Positions 29,373 through 38,376 of a stretch of DNA of 64,000 bases are shown here, piece by piece. The translations under genes were made by a program, and so were the position numbers. The stretch's first letter is position 1; each line of letters begins with the position of its first letter. This DNA comes from Gammaproteobacteria bacterium (GTDB lineage: Bacteria > Pseudomonadota > Gammaproteobacteria > Steroidobacterales > Steroidobacteraceae): the NCBI GenBank assembly GCA_947469285.1, contig CANIOW010000006.1:1-64000 (forward strand), in the 5' to 3' direction. The notes beneath the pieces are model-generated. The model worked only from the letters and a program-made list of their open reading frames with translations, made no database searches and was not told the DNA's origin.

Positions 29373-30515
29373 ATGTACACCGAATGCCCCGCCTGCCAGA
29401 CCGTGTTCCGCGTCACCGCAGTCACCTTGCGTACCGCGCATGGCCAGGCCCGGTGTGGCGTCTGCAATACCACCTTTGACGCGCTGTTCGGCCTCACAGA
29501 CGAACTGCCAGCTGGCCACGAACTACCGGTAGACACGCTGGGCGAGCTGACGTCGTCGTCCCCGTCGCCCATGCCAGTGGACATGGCACAGATCTACGAG
29601 GAAGCCGGCATGCTGCCGGAAGACCTGGATGACCCGGACGCACTGGACGAGGTGACGCTGCTGCACATTCCGCGGTCGCAGCGGGAAACCCTGACCGAAG
29701 ACCAACCACTGGTGGTTCAGGCCATCGCCGAAGAGGCGGCTCGTGCACAAACTCGCTGGCAGTCGCTACCGCCTGCCTACACCATCCCGGTGGATGACGA
29801 CCCCACCGGCACTTGGTCGCCGCTGGTTGTCAGTACCGAGGAACCGGTAGCCAACGCAAACCACCGCGAGGCAGCGAACCAGACCCTGGCAGATGCCCCC
29901 TCACCGCCACCGCTGACCACGCTAGATGGCACACCGATCGATTCCGCCGGGGACAGCGCCGATCCCATCGAGGCGTGGATGGATACCGACACCCCTCGCC
30001 GCCACCCCAGTTGGCGATGGAGCGCTGCCTGTACCGTCTTGCTGCTGGGGCTATTCGCCCAAGGCATCCACCATTGGCGTGACCTATTGGCGCAGCACCC
30101 TACCCTCGGTACGCCGATCCAACAGTTGTACGCCTGGCTGGGCGCACCGCTGGAGCCGTCCGTCGACGTTCTCGCCTACGATCTCCGTGATGTCAGCGTT
30201 GGCGCCACGCTGCAACCCGGCGTGCTGCGCGTCAGCGCCACCATCGTCAACCACGCGCACAGCGCACAACCGCGTCCATTGCTCCACGTGACGCTGGAAG
30301 ACCGCTTCGGGGCCCCACTCGGACGTCGACTCTTTCAACCCGACGACTATCTCGCCGGAGGAGCCGGTCCCATGCGGCCCAACTCCCAGATCACGGCGCT
30401 GCTCGATCTCGCCGACCCCGGTAGCGAGGCCGTCGGCTTTACCATCGACCTTTGCCTCCAGCGTGATGCAGGCCTCGACTGCGCTACCGAGCGGCGCACC
30501 AGCCCACCGCCATGA
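29373..30515 (+). CDS. Zinc-ribbon and DUF3426 domain protein
   Basis: 380 aa of unknown function. The N-terminus is an MJ0042-type zinc ribbon (CPAC at residues 5-8 and CGVC about 26 residues later). A long acidic, low-complexity linker leads to one hydrophobic helix (about 210-230) and a C-terminal DUF3426 domain. The topology suggests a cytosolic zinc ribbon tethered to the inner membrane with a periplasmic domain. It starts 4 bases after prmA and overlaps dusB by 4 bases, a conserved position. Confidence 0.88.
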   Translation: MYTECPACQTVFRVTAVTLRTAHGQARCGVCNTTFDALFGLTDELPAGHELPVDTLGELTSSSPSPMPVDMAQIYEEAGMLPEDLDDPDALDEVTLLHIPRSQRETLTEDQPLVVQAIAEEAARAQTRWQSLPPAYTIPVDDDPTGTWSPLVVSTEEPVANANHREAANQTLADAPSPPPLTTLDGTPIDSAGDSADPIEAWMDTDTPRRHPSWRWSAACTVLLLGLFAQGIHHWRDLLAQHPTLGTPIQQLYAWLGAPLEPSVDVLAYDLRDVSVGATLQPGVLRVSATIVNHAHSAQPRPLLHVTLEDRFGAPLGRRLFQPDDYLAGGAGPMRPNSQITALLDLADPGSEAVGFTIDLCLQRDAGLDCATERRTSPPP

Positions 30516-31498
30516 GTAGGCCCCTGCCGCGCATCGGTCGGCATACGCTGACCGGGCGGGCAGTGTTGGCCCCCATGGCCGGCGTCACTGACCGACCCTT
30601 TCGTCAATTATGTCGCCGTCTCGGTGCCGCCCTGGCCGCATCGGAGATGATCACCAGCGACGTGCGGCTATGGCACACACCCAAGACCCGCCACCGCCTA
30701 GATCATGATGGCGAGGCGGGACCCATCGTGGTACAGGTCGCCGGCGGGGATGCCGCCATGGTCGCCGAGGCGGCCCGACTGAACGTTGAGCAGGGCGCGG
30801 ATATCATCGATATCAATATGGGGTGCCCGGCGAAAAAAGTCTGCAACAAGGCCGCCGGCAGCGCCTTGCTACGCGACGAACCGCTGGTGGCCGGGATCCT
30901 CGCAGCGGCAGTCGCTGCGGTGGACGTGCCGGTAACGCTAAAGCTGCGCACCGGCTGGGACCGCGACCACCGCAACGCCGTGCGCATTGCGCGGCTGGCG
31001 GAAGACAGTGGCATTGCGGCGCTCGCCGTCCATGGGCGCACCCGTGCCGACCTGTACCAAGGCGAGGCCGAATACGAGACCATCGCCGCGGTGAAAGCTG
31101 CCGTACGCATCCCGGTCTTCGCCAACGGCGACATCGACACCGCCGTCAAGGCAGCGCAAGTGCTCGCGGCCACCGGCTGCGACGGCGTCATGATCGGCCG
31201 CGCCGCTCAAGGACGTCCGTGGATCTTCCGCGAAGTCAACGCACATCTCGCCGGACAGGCGCCGCCGCCGCCGCCGGAACCCACCGAGCTCCGTGATATC
31301 ATGCTCACGCATTTTGCGGCACTTTATGCGCTCTATGGTGAAGATGCCGGCGTGCGGGTAGCACGCAAACATCTCGGCTGGTACCTCGCGGCTTCCGGAC
31401 ACACCGGGCCGGAAGGCGAAGCTTTTCGCCGCCGCTGGGTACTCCTGGCCACGGCGCAGCAGCAAGGCGCCGAGGTGGCAGCATTTTTTGCCGGCTGA
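30512..31498 (+). CDS. dusB: tRNA-dihydrouridine synthase B
   Basis: FMN enzyme reducing specific D-loop uridines of tRNA, 328 aa. The LAPMAGVTDRPFR start, NMGCPAKKVCNK with the catalytic Cys, KLRTGWD, VHGRTR and the FMN-phosphate-binding GVMIGRAAQGRPW match DusB. It overlaps the upstream gene (ATGA) and is followed by fis, the usual dusB-fis operon. Confidence 0.96.
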   Translation: MSRPLPRIGRHTLTGRAVLAPMAGVTDRPFRQLCRRLGAALAASEMITSDVRLWHTPKTRHRLDHDGEAGPIVVQVAGGDAAMVAEAARLNVEQGADIIDINMGCPAKKVCNKAAGSALLRDEPLVAGILAAAVAAVDVPVTLKLRTGWDRDHRNAVRIARLAEDSGIAALAVHGRTRADLYQGEAEYETIAAVKAAVRIPVFANGDIDTAVKAAQVLAATGCDGVMIGRAAQGRPWIFREVNAHLAGQAPPPPPEPTELRDIMLTHFAALYALYGEDAGVRVARKHLGWYLAASGHTGPEGEAFRRRWVLLATAQQQGAEVAAFFAG

Positions 31499-31537
31499 AC
31501 CGGCATGGGCGTTCAGGCACGTAGGGAACGGCAGGGG

Positions 31538-31870
31538 ATGACCAAGTTCACCAAACTGAGTAGCGCAGCCACCATCAGCATGGTGACCACGCTGACGCCG
31601 ACCGCCCCAAAAGCCGCAGCACAACGCGCCGCCGTGCGAGAACTGCCCCTGCGTCTGGCCACTGAAGAAGCGCTGGGTGCCTACTTTTCTAGCCTCAACG
31701 GCCACCACCCCGGCCGACTGTATGACCTCGTGTTACGCGAGATCGAAGAACCCCTGTTCAAAGCAGTGATGCGCTACGTCGAGGGCAACCAGACCCACGC
31801 CGCCGCCATTTTGGGCATCAACCGCGGTACCCTCCGCAAAAAACTCAAGGAATATGGCCTTGCCGGCTGA
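31538..31870 (+). CDS. fis: Nucleoid protein Fis
   Basis: Small DNA-bending regulator, 110 aa from this start (98 in E. coli). The C-terminal helix-turn-helix [20 protein letters not shown] is canonical, and the mid-region [14 protein letters not shown] matches. The N-terminus is divergent; ATG at 31580 would give 96 aa and is equally possible, though ATG 31538 has AGGGA upstream. It is downstream of dusB and overlaps purH by 17 bases. Confidence 0.93.
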   Translation: MTKFTKLSSAATISMVTTLTPTAPKAAAQRAAVRELPLRLATEEALGAYFSSLNGHHPGRLYDLVLREIEEPLFKAVMRYVEGNQTHAAAILGINRGTLRKKLKEYGLAG

Positions 31871-33437
31871 TACCGCCACTCCCGTCGTGCCTGTACGACG
31901 CGCTCTGCTCTCTGTTTCCGACAAGACCGGACTGCTCGAACTCGCCCAAGCACTCCACGCCGCAGGCGTCGCATTGCTCAGCACCGGCGGCACCGCCAAG
32001 CTGCTCGCGGGCGCTGGCCTGCCGGTGACTGAAGTCTCCGATCACACGGGTTTCCCCGAGATGATGGACGGGCGCGTGAAGACGCTGCACCCGAAAGTGC
32101 ATGGCGGCCTGCTCGGCCGCCGTGGCATCGACGACGCAGTGATGGCTGAACACGGCATCGCACCCATCGATCTGCTGGTGGTGAATCTGTACCCCTTCGC
32201 CGCCACCGTGGCCAAGCCGGACTGCACCTACGACGACGGCGTGGAGAATATCGACATCGGTGGACCGGCCATGGTTCGCGCAGCGGCGAAGAACCACGCT
32301 CATGTGGCGGTAGTGGTGGAACCGACGGACTACGCCGTGGTAGCAGCGGCCATCGCCACTGGCGGCACCACTTTTGTGCTGCGCCAACGGCTTGCTGCCA
32401 AGGCCTATGCCCACACGGGGCGCTACGACACCATGGTCGCCGACTGGATGGCGCAACAGTGCGGACAGCCTGTCGGGTTCCCAGAAACCCTCGAATTACG
32501 CGCGGTAAAGAAGCTCGATCTGCGCTATGGCGAAAACCCGCATCAATCAGCGGCGTTCTACGCCAACGCCGTCACGCGTGGCGTCGGCGTGGCCACCGCG
32601 CGCCAGCTGCAGGGCAAGGAACTGTCGTTTAACAACATCGCTGACGCCGACACCGCCCTCGAGTGCGTGCGCCAGTTCGATGCACCGGCCTGCGTCATCG
32701 TCAAGCACGCCAATCCCTGTGGTGTATCGGTGGCGGCCACGCCACTCGCGGCTTACGAGCGCGCCTACGTCACCGATCCAACCTCAGCTTTCGGGGGCAT
32801 TATCGCGTTCAATCGCCCACTGGACGCCGCTACTGCCACTGCCATCACCGGCCGTCAGTTCGTCGAGGTGATCATCGCGCCCTCCGCTACCGATGAAGCC
32901 CTCGCCATCACCGGTGCCAAGCAGAACGTACGCGTACTCGTCACCGGGGACCTTGCTGCCGGCACGCCCCCTGGCTTTGAGATGCGGACTGTTGGCGGTG
33001 GGCTCTTGGTGCAGGACCGTGATCAACGGGTCATGACCCTGTCAGAACTGAAGATTGTCACCACACGCCAGCCCAGCCCGCGCGAACTGGAAGACCTGCT
33101 GTTCGCTTGGCGCGTTGCCAAGTTCGTGAAATCCAACGCCATCGTTTTTGCTCGGGAGGCGCAAACTATCGGCGTCGGTGCGGGACAGATGAGTCGTGTG
33201 GTGTCGACGCGCATTGCGGCGATGAAAGCCGCTGATGAGAAGCTCACCGTCCAAGGCGCGGTCATGTCGAGCGACGCGTTCTTCCCCTTCCGCGACGGCC
33301 TCGATGTGGCCGCCGAGTACGGTATCGCTGCGGTCATCCAGCCGGGCGGCTCCATGCGGGACGACGAAGTGATCGCCGCGGCAAACGACCATGGCATGGC
33401 CATGGTGTTCACCGGCGTGCGCCACTTCCGCCATTAG
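31854..33437 (+). CDS. purH: Bifunctional AICAR formyltransferase / IMP cyclohydrolase
   Basis: Catalyses the last two steps of IMP synthesis, 527 aa. The N-terminal IMP cyclohydrolase domain begins [15 protein letters not shown] and has STGGTAKLL; the transformylase domain contains [10 protein letters not shown] and VKHANPCG with the catalytic Lys-His. Its first codons overlap the end of fis by 17 bases. A C10 tract and a 7-bp hairpin separate it from purD. Confidence 0.97.
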   Translation: MALPADTATPVVPVRRALLSVSDKTGLLELAQALHAAGVALLSTGGTAKLLAGAGLPVTEVSDHTGFPEMMDGRVKTLHPKVHGGLLGRRGIDDAVMAEHGIAPIDLLVVNLYPFAATVAKPDCTYDDGVENIDIGGPAMVRAAAKNHAHVAVVVEPTDYAVVAAAIATGGTTFVLRQRLAAKAYAHTGRYDTMVADWMAQQCGQPVGFPETLELRAVKKLDLRYGENPHQSAAFYANAVTRGVGVATARQLQGKELSFNNIADADTALECVRQFDAPACVIVKHANPCGVSVAATPLAAYERAYVTDPTSAFGGIIAFNRPLDAATATAITGRQFVEVIIAPSATDEALAITGAKQNVRVLVTGDLAAGTPPGFEMRTVGGGLLVQDRDQRVMTLSELKIVTTRQPSPRELEDLLFAWRVAKFVKSNAIVFAREAQTIGVGAGQMSRVVSTRIAAMKAADEKLTVQGAVMSSDAFFPFRDGLDVAAEYGIAAVIQPGGSMRDDEVIAAANDHGMAMVFTGVRHFRH

Positions 33438-33462
33438 CCCCCCCCCCGACTGCCCGTCGGGG
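33438..33462. other. C10 homopolymer and hairpin in the purH-purD spacer
   Basis: Ten C at 33438-33447 run into a 7-bp stem CCCCGAC / GTCGGGG with loop TGCCC (33444-33462). There is no T tract, so it is not a standard terminator; it may only affect mRNA processing, or be prone to length change. Confidence 0.5.
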
Positions 33463-33484
33463 TCATCTCGCAGGAAACAGACCG

Positions 33485-34774
33485 ATGAAAGTGATGGTGA
33501 TCGGTGGCGGTGGACGCGAACATGCGCTGGCCTGGAAACTGGCCCAGTCGCCGCGCGTCAGCGAAGTGCTGGTGGCTCCGGGCAACCCCGGCACCACCGC
33601 CGAGCCGAAGTGCCGCAACGTGGCCGTGGCGGCGGACGACGTGGCCGGCCTAGTGGCCCTGGCACAGGCTGAAGACATCGCCCTCACCATCGTCGGCCCC
33701 GAGCAGCCGCTGGTCATCGGCGTTGTCGACGCGTTTGCGGCCGCCGGCCTGCGCTGCTTCGGGCCGCGCCAGGCCGCTGCTCAACTCGAGGGCTCCAAAG
33801 CCTTCACCAAACGCTTCCTTGAACGTCACCACATTCCCACCGCTGCTTACGGCGTGTTCACGCGCGCCAACTTCGACGCCGCGTGGGTGCGCGCGCAGCG
33901 CGCGCCACTGGTGGTGAAGGCGGACGGCCTCGCCGCCGGCAAGGGCGTCATCATCTGCGCCACGCAGGACGAAGCCGTGGCCACCGTCGAGGAGATGTTC
34001 GCCGGTGCCTTCGGCGCTGCCGGCGACACCGTGGTGGTGGAACAGTTCCTCGAAGGCGAGGAAGCCAGCTTCATCGTCATGGTGGACGGCGAACACGTGC
34101 TGCCGCTCGCCACCTCGCAGGACCACAAGCGCGTGGGCGACGGCGACACCGGCCCCAACACCGGCGGCATGGGCGCGTATTCGCCCGCGCCCGTCGTGAC
34201 TGCCGCCGTGCATGCGCGTGCCATGAACGAAGTGATACTGCCCACCGTGCGCGGCCTGGCGGCGGAAGGAACGCCCTACACCGGCTTCCTCTATGCGGGC
34301 CTGATGGTGGCAGACGACGGCACGCCCAACGTGCTGGAATTCAACTGCCGCTTCGGCGACCCGGAGACCCAGCCGGTACTGAGCCGCCTGCAGTCCGACC
34401 TCGTCGAACTGTGCGAAGCCGCGCTCGACGGCCGGCTGCACCAGATGACCTGCAACTGGGACTCGCGCCCTGCCGTGGGCGTGGTCCTGGCCGCAGCGGG
34501 CTACCCCGAGAACCCCCACAAAGGCGACGCCATCACCGGTCTCGACGCTGCCGCGCAACTGCCCGGCAAGGTGTTCCATGCCGGTACGGCTCTGCACGAT
34601 GGCGCGCTGGTCACGAGCGGCGGGCGCGTGATGTGCGCGGTGGGCCTCGGCGCCACCGTGCGCGAAGCCCAGCAGGCGGCGTATGCGCTGGTCGACGTGG
34701 TGCACTACGCCGGCAAGCTGGTGCGCCGCGATATCGGCTACCGGGCCATCGCCCGCGAAGAAGCCGCGGGCTGA
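33485..34774 (+). CDS. purD: Phosphoribosylamine-glycine ligase
   Basis: ATP-grasp GAR synthetase of purine synthesis, 429 aa. MKVMVIGGGGREHALAWKLA is the canonical start, with GPEQPLV, KADGLAAGKGV and the C-terminal LEFNCRFGDPETQ. It follows purH by 47 bases, the conserved purHD pair. No anomaly. Confidence 0.97.
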   Translation: MKVMVIGGGGREHALAWKLAQSPRVSEVLVAPGNPGTTAEPKCRNVAVAADDVAGLVALAQAEDIALTIVGPEQPLVIGVVDAFAAAGLRCFGPRQAAAQLEGSKAFTKRFLERHHIPTAAYGVFTRANFDAAWVRAQRAPLVVKADGLAAGKGVIICATQDEAVATVEEMFAGAFGAAGDTVVVEQFLEGEEASFIVMVDGEHVLPLATSQDHKRVGDGDTGPNTGGMGAYSPAPVVTAAVHARAMNEVILPTVRGLAAEGTPYTGFLYAGLMVADDGTPNVLEFNCRFGDPETQPVLSRLQSDLVELCEAALDGRLHQMTCNWDSRPAVGVVLAAAGYPENPHKGDAITGLDAAAQLPGKVFHAGTALHDGALVTSGGRVMCAVGLGATVREAQQAAYALVDVVHYAGKLVRRDIGYRAIAREEAAG

Positions 34775-34820
34775 GCCGGCTACCCCGGGGTTCCGGGGCA
34801 CCCAGCCACTTCCGCGCCCA

Positions 34821-35480
34821 ATGAACCCCAGCGAACCCATCGACGCCGGAGATTTCGCCACGTGGCTCAGCCAGATGCAGGGGGTGCTGCGCGGCGCCAC
34901 CGCGGGCACCGACGTGCCCTGCGGGGACTGCGTGGGCTGCTGCAGCTCTCGCTGGCCCGTAGCGCTGCGTGCTGAGGACGCAGCGCTGGTGCCCTTGGTG
35001 CCTGCGTGGCTACTGCAGGAACCCGAAGACGCGCCGGAGGGCGTGCGCTACATGGGCTACCGCGAAGACGGCACCTGCCCCCTGCTAGTGAAGCGTCAAT
35101 GCCGCGTTTACCCGCAACGCCCGCAGACCTGCCGCGATTTCGACTGCCGCATCTTCACCGCGGCGGGCATGGCTTCGGCTGGTGCGGACAAGCCGCTGCT
35201 CGACAAACGCCTCCAGGCCTGGCGTTTCCGCCACGCTTCAGCGGCAGACGCCGCCGTGCACGAAGCCATCCAAGCCGCTGCGGCATTCCTGCAGGGCGCA
35301 GCGCGCGAAGTGCCAGGGTTCCATTTTCCGGCAGCACCCATCGCCATCGCCGGCCTAGCGCTGAAGGCACATACGGCATTTCTCGATGGGAAGGCGGCAG
35401 GTCTGAGCGCAGCAGAACTGGCTCGCGCCGTGGTGGATGCAGCGCGGACGTTTGGTGCTATCGAATCACTCCCGGCCTGA
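34821..35480 (+). CDS. YkgJ family cysteine-cluster protein
   Basis: 219 aa. An N-terminal cluster CGDCVGCC and a second group with CPLL, QCRVYPQRPQTCRDFDC match the YkgJ/Fe-S-oxidoreductase-like family, expected to bind zinc or an iron-sulfur cluster. Function is unknown. ATG 34821 is used; the frame extends upstream into purD. It converges on the CaiD-like gene with a 51-base gap. Confidence 0.85.
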   Translation: MNPSEPIDAGDFATWLSQMQGVLRGATAGTDVPCGDCVGCCSSRWPVALRAEDAALVPLVPAWLLQEPEDAPEGVRYMGYREDGTCPLLVKRQCRVYPQRPQTCRDFDCRIFTAAGMASAGADKPLLDKRLQAWRFRHASAADAAVHEAIQAAAAFLQGAAREVPGFHFPAAPIAIAGLALKAHTAFLDGKAAGLSAAELARAVVDAARTFGAIESLPA

Positions 35481-35531
35481 ATGGAGAGGCACTGACTTCG
35501 CCTACCCGTTGTCGTTTCTACCTCACCACCC

Positions 35532-36338
35532 CTACTTTCCCTGCCACGTCGGCGAGCGCTTCTCCGCGAAGGCGCGGGCGCCTTCCTTCTGGTCCTCGCT
35601 GGAGTAGAGGCGGTCCACGGTGGGCAGCTTGCGCTTGGTTACCAGATCGAAGGCCTGCTGCACCGGCAGGTGCGCGGTCTCGCGATGGATTTCCTTGATG
35701 CACGCAAACACCAACGGTGGACCTGCCGCCAATTGGTCAGCCAGTGCCCGCGCACGCGGCATTAGTTGCGCTGCCGGCACCACCTCGTTGACCAACCCCC
35801 AATGCTTCGCCTCGGTCACATCAAAGCGCCGACCCGTAAACAACATTTCCATCGCCACATGGTGCGGAATGCGCCGCGGCAGTTTGATGGTGGCCGCATC
35901 CGCCACCGTGCCGGAGTTGATCTCGGGCAACGCGAACGTGGCGTGCTCGGCGGCGATGATGATGTCCGCCGAGATCATCAGTTCGAAGCCGCCGCCGAAG
36001 GCGATGCCGTTGACGGCCGCGATGACCGGCTTGTTCAGCCCGGGCAGCTCCTGCAGGCCCCCGAACCCACCCACGCCATAGTCCGAATCGGGCGCTTCGC
36101 CCTCGGCCGCGGCTTTCAGATCCCAGCCGGGACAGAAGAACTTCTGTCCACCACCGGTGAGGATGGCCACGCGCAGTTCCGGGTCGTCGCGGAAGGCCGC
36201 GAACACCTGCCCCATCACGCGGCTGGTAGCGGCGTCGATGGCGTTGGCCTTCGGCCGGTCTAGCGTCACTTCCAGCACGGCACCGCGGCGTTCGTAGCGC
36301 ACGGGCGAATTCGCGGGCAGTTCGGGCAGTGTGTTCAT
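35532..36338 (-). CDS. Enoyl-CoA hydratase, CaiD-like (carnitinyl-CoA dehydratase family)
   Basis: Crotonase-fold enzyme of 268 aa. It carries the oxyanion-hole segments PGWDLKAAAEG and GIAFGGGFEL, and FALPEINSGTVADAA, with the look of the CaiD/crotonobetainyl-CoA hydratase group. The likely reaction is hydration of crotonobetainyl-CoA to L-carnitinyl-CoA. It is the last gene of the minus-strand operon, its start overlapping the ligase stop by 4 bases. ATG 36338 is chosen; the open frame further upstream lies inside the ligase gene. Substrate is inferred from context. Confidence 0.83.
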   Translation of the reverse strand: MNTLPELPANSPVRYERRGAVLEVTLDRPKANAIDAATSRVMGQVFAAFRDDPELRVAILTGGGQKFFCPGWDLKAAAEGEAPDSDYGVGGFGGLQELPGLNKPVIAAVNGIAFGGGFELMISADIIIAAEHATFALPEINSGTVADAATIKLPRRIPHHVAMEMLFTGRRFDVTEAKHWGLVNEVVPAAQLMPRARALADQLAAGPPLVFACIKEIHRETAHLPVQQAFDLVTKRKLPTVDRLYSSEDQKEGARAFAEKRSPTWQGK

Positions 36339-38374
36339 AGCGGCCTCATCCTGATCAGGGCATCCACGGCCACCGCCCCGTCGGCGGTCACCAGCAAGGG
36401 GTTCACGTCCACTTCCTCGATGCGCCCGGGGTGCGCGTCCGCAAACGCCGCCAGCGCGTGCACGGCCCGCACTACCGCCTCGGCATCGCCGTGCCGGCCG
36501 CGGAACCCGGTGACGAGCGGCCAGCACTTAAGCCCAGCCAGCGCCTCGCGAATTTCCGTCTCCGTAGTGGGCAGCAGCAGGGTTGCGGTGTCCTTCAGCA
36601 GTTCCGTCAGGATACCGCCGGCACCCACCACCAATGCGGTGCCGAACTGCGGGTCACGCGTCAGGCCGAGAATCAGCTCCGCCACGGCGCCGGTCACCAT
36701 GCGCTCCACCAGCACTTCGGGCGCGAGTGTCGCGAGACGTGCGGCAGCAGCAGCCACCTCTTTCGCCGAACGCAGGTTCAGCGCCACGCCGCCGGCTTCG
36801 GTCTTGTGGGCAATGGCGGTCGAAGACACCTTCAGCGTCACGGGGTAGCCAAGGCGTTCCGCCACGGCAACCGCTTCCGCCGCCGCGCACACCTGCCCCT
36901 CGGGCACCACGAGGCCAAAGGTGGCGAGCCAGTCCTTCGCAGCCTTCTCGGAAAGCACCACGGGTTCACCGGCCCCCACTGCCATCTGGCCGAGCACCGG
37001 TGGCGCTTCGGCCTTCGCCCAGTTTCGGCCAATAAACGCCGCTGCCTCGAACGCAGTGAGCGCATCGTCCAGCCCCATCATGGGCGCCACGCCGGCCGCG
37101 GCGAGCTCGTGCGCCAAATCCAGCGGCATGCCTTCATGCAACGTAGCCACCACCGCGGCCCGCGCTCCCGTGTGGCGTGCCGCCCGCACCAGAGCCCGCG
37201 CCGCCACCACCCAGCTGGCCGGGTTCGTTGCCGGGTGGCTCGGCGTGTCGAGAATGAGCATCGCGACGTCGTAGCCGCCGGCCAGCACCGCGCTATAGGT
37301 GGCTTCAAGTTTTTCGGGCTGGCCCCAGATGAAGGTGTGGTAGTCGAGCGGGTTCTCCACGGACACGTATTCATTGAGCGTGGCGGCCACGCGTTCACGA
37401 GTGGCGGGGTCGAACGCTGGGAACGACACGGCGCGATCCAGCGCCATGTCCGCCGCCAGCGCGGCCTCGCCACCGGAGCAGCTCATAGATACCAAGCGGC
37501 TATCGGCGATGGCGCCGCCGCAGTGCAGGAACTTCAGCGTCTCCACCAGCGCGGACACGGACTTCACACGCGCCACGCCATAGCGCCGGAACAGCGCGTC
37601 ATAGAGGGCGTCGGCACCGGAGAGTGAGGACGTGTGACTCAGGGTGACGCGGGCGCCCTGCTCGGAGCGCCCGGTCTTCAGCGCCACGATGGGCTTGTGC
37701 AGTTCGCGGGCCACCGCGGCGGCGCGCGCAAAGGCCGGCACATCGCGTAGGCCTTCGATATGCAGACCGATGGCGGTAATGCGCGGGTCTCGCGCGCAGC
37801 TTTCCACCAGCTGCGCCATGTCCACATCCGCCTGATTACCAATAGCACAAGCGAGCGCCACGGGCAGGCCACGCATGGTGGTGACGAGGTTGCAGGCCAT
37901 ATTGCCCGACTGCGTGATGATGGCCACGCCGCTCTCGCCGGGAACGATGCCGTGCTCGTCGGGCCACAGCGCGACGCGGGCCAGGCCATTCACGAAGCCG
38001 TAGCAGTTAGGCCCCATCAGCGGGATGCCGGCGGCGGCGGCGAGCAGCTCGTCCTGCAGCCCGGCGTCACCGGTTTCAGCAAAGCCGCTGGCGTAGATGA
38101 CCGCGGCCTGCAGACCTTTAGCGCGCAGCGTGCGCAGTACGTCGATGGTGGGTTCGCGCTTCACCGCAATGAACGCAGCGTCAATGGCCCCTTCCACGTC
38201 GCTGGCGGACTTCACTGTGGCCACGCCACCCAACTGCTCGCGTTTAGGGTGCACCGCCCAGATCTTGCCGGTGAAGCCCAGGCCCAGCGTCTTGCGGATG
38301 GCGATATCGCACTCAGCGCCACCCACAAAAACGATGGAGCGCGGATGCAACAGGGGCGTCAGGTCACGAGCCAC
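36335..38374 (-). CDS. ADP-forming acyl-CoA ligase (acetate-CoA ligase family, fused subunits)
   Basis: 679-aa NDP-forming acyl-CoA synthetase. A CoA-binding domain (about 1-130) and succinyl-CoA-synthetase-like domains with the phospho-His motif TLSHTSSLSGAD (H247) are followed by an ATP-grasp domain (about 460-679). This is the Acd-type fusion of alpha and beta subunits. In this operon it would activate gamma-butyrobetaine or carnitine to the CoA thioester, a job done by AMP-forming CaiC in enterobacteria. It ends overlapping the hydratase start and begins 2 bases after the dehydrogenase stop. Acyl specificity is inferred only from neighbours. Confidence 0.87.
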   Translation of the reverse strand: MARDLTPLLHPRSIVFVGGAECDIAIRKTLGLGFTGKIWAVHPKREQLGGVATVKSASDVEGAIDAAFIAVKREPTIDVLRTLRAKGLQAAVIYASGFAETGDAGLQDELLAAAAGIPLMGPNCYGFVNGLARVALWPDEHGIVPGESGVAIITQSGNMACNLVTTMRGLPVALACAIGNQADVDMAQLVESCARDPRITAIGLHIEGLRDVPAFARAAAVARELHKPIVALKTGRSEQGARVTLSHTSSLSGADALYDALFRRYGVARVKSVSALVETLKFLHCGGAIADSRLVSMSCSGGEAALAADMALDRAVSFPAFDPATRERVAATLNEYVSVENPLDYHTFIWGQPEKLEATYSAVLAGGYDVAMLILDTPSHPATNPASWVVAARALVRAARHTGARAAVVATLHEGMPLDLAHELAAAGVAPMMGLDDALTAFEAAAFIGRNWAKAEAPPVLGQMAVGAGEPVVLSEKAAKDWLATFGLVVPEGQVCAAAEAVAVAERLGYPVTLKVSSTAIAHKTEAGGVALNLRSAKEVAAAAARLATLAPEVLVERMVTGAVAELILGLTRDPQFGTALVVGAGGILTELLKDTATLLLPTTETEIREALAGLKCWPLVTGFRGRHGDAEAVVRAVHALAAFADAHPGRIEEVDVNPLLVTADGAVAVDALIRMRPL

Positions 38375-38376
38375 GC

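Noticed and set aside
34783-34798. CCCCGG-GGTT-CCGGGG hairpin after purD as a terminator
   Set aside because: No T tract follows and the sequence is largely self-palindromic GC.
33650-34909. Minus-strand 419-codon frame antisense to purD
   Set aside because: Low-complexity His/Gly/Arg composition; purD on the other strand is unambiguous.
36431-37627. Plus-strand 398-codon frame antisense to the ADP-forming ligase
   Set aside because: Arg/His-rich shadow of a conserved enzyme, no ribosome site.
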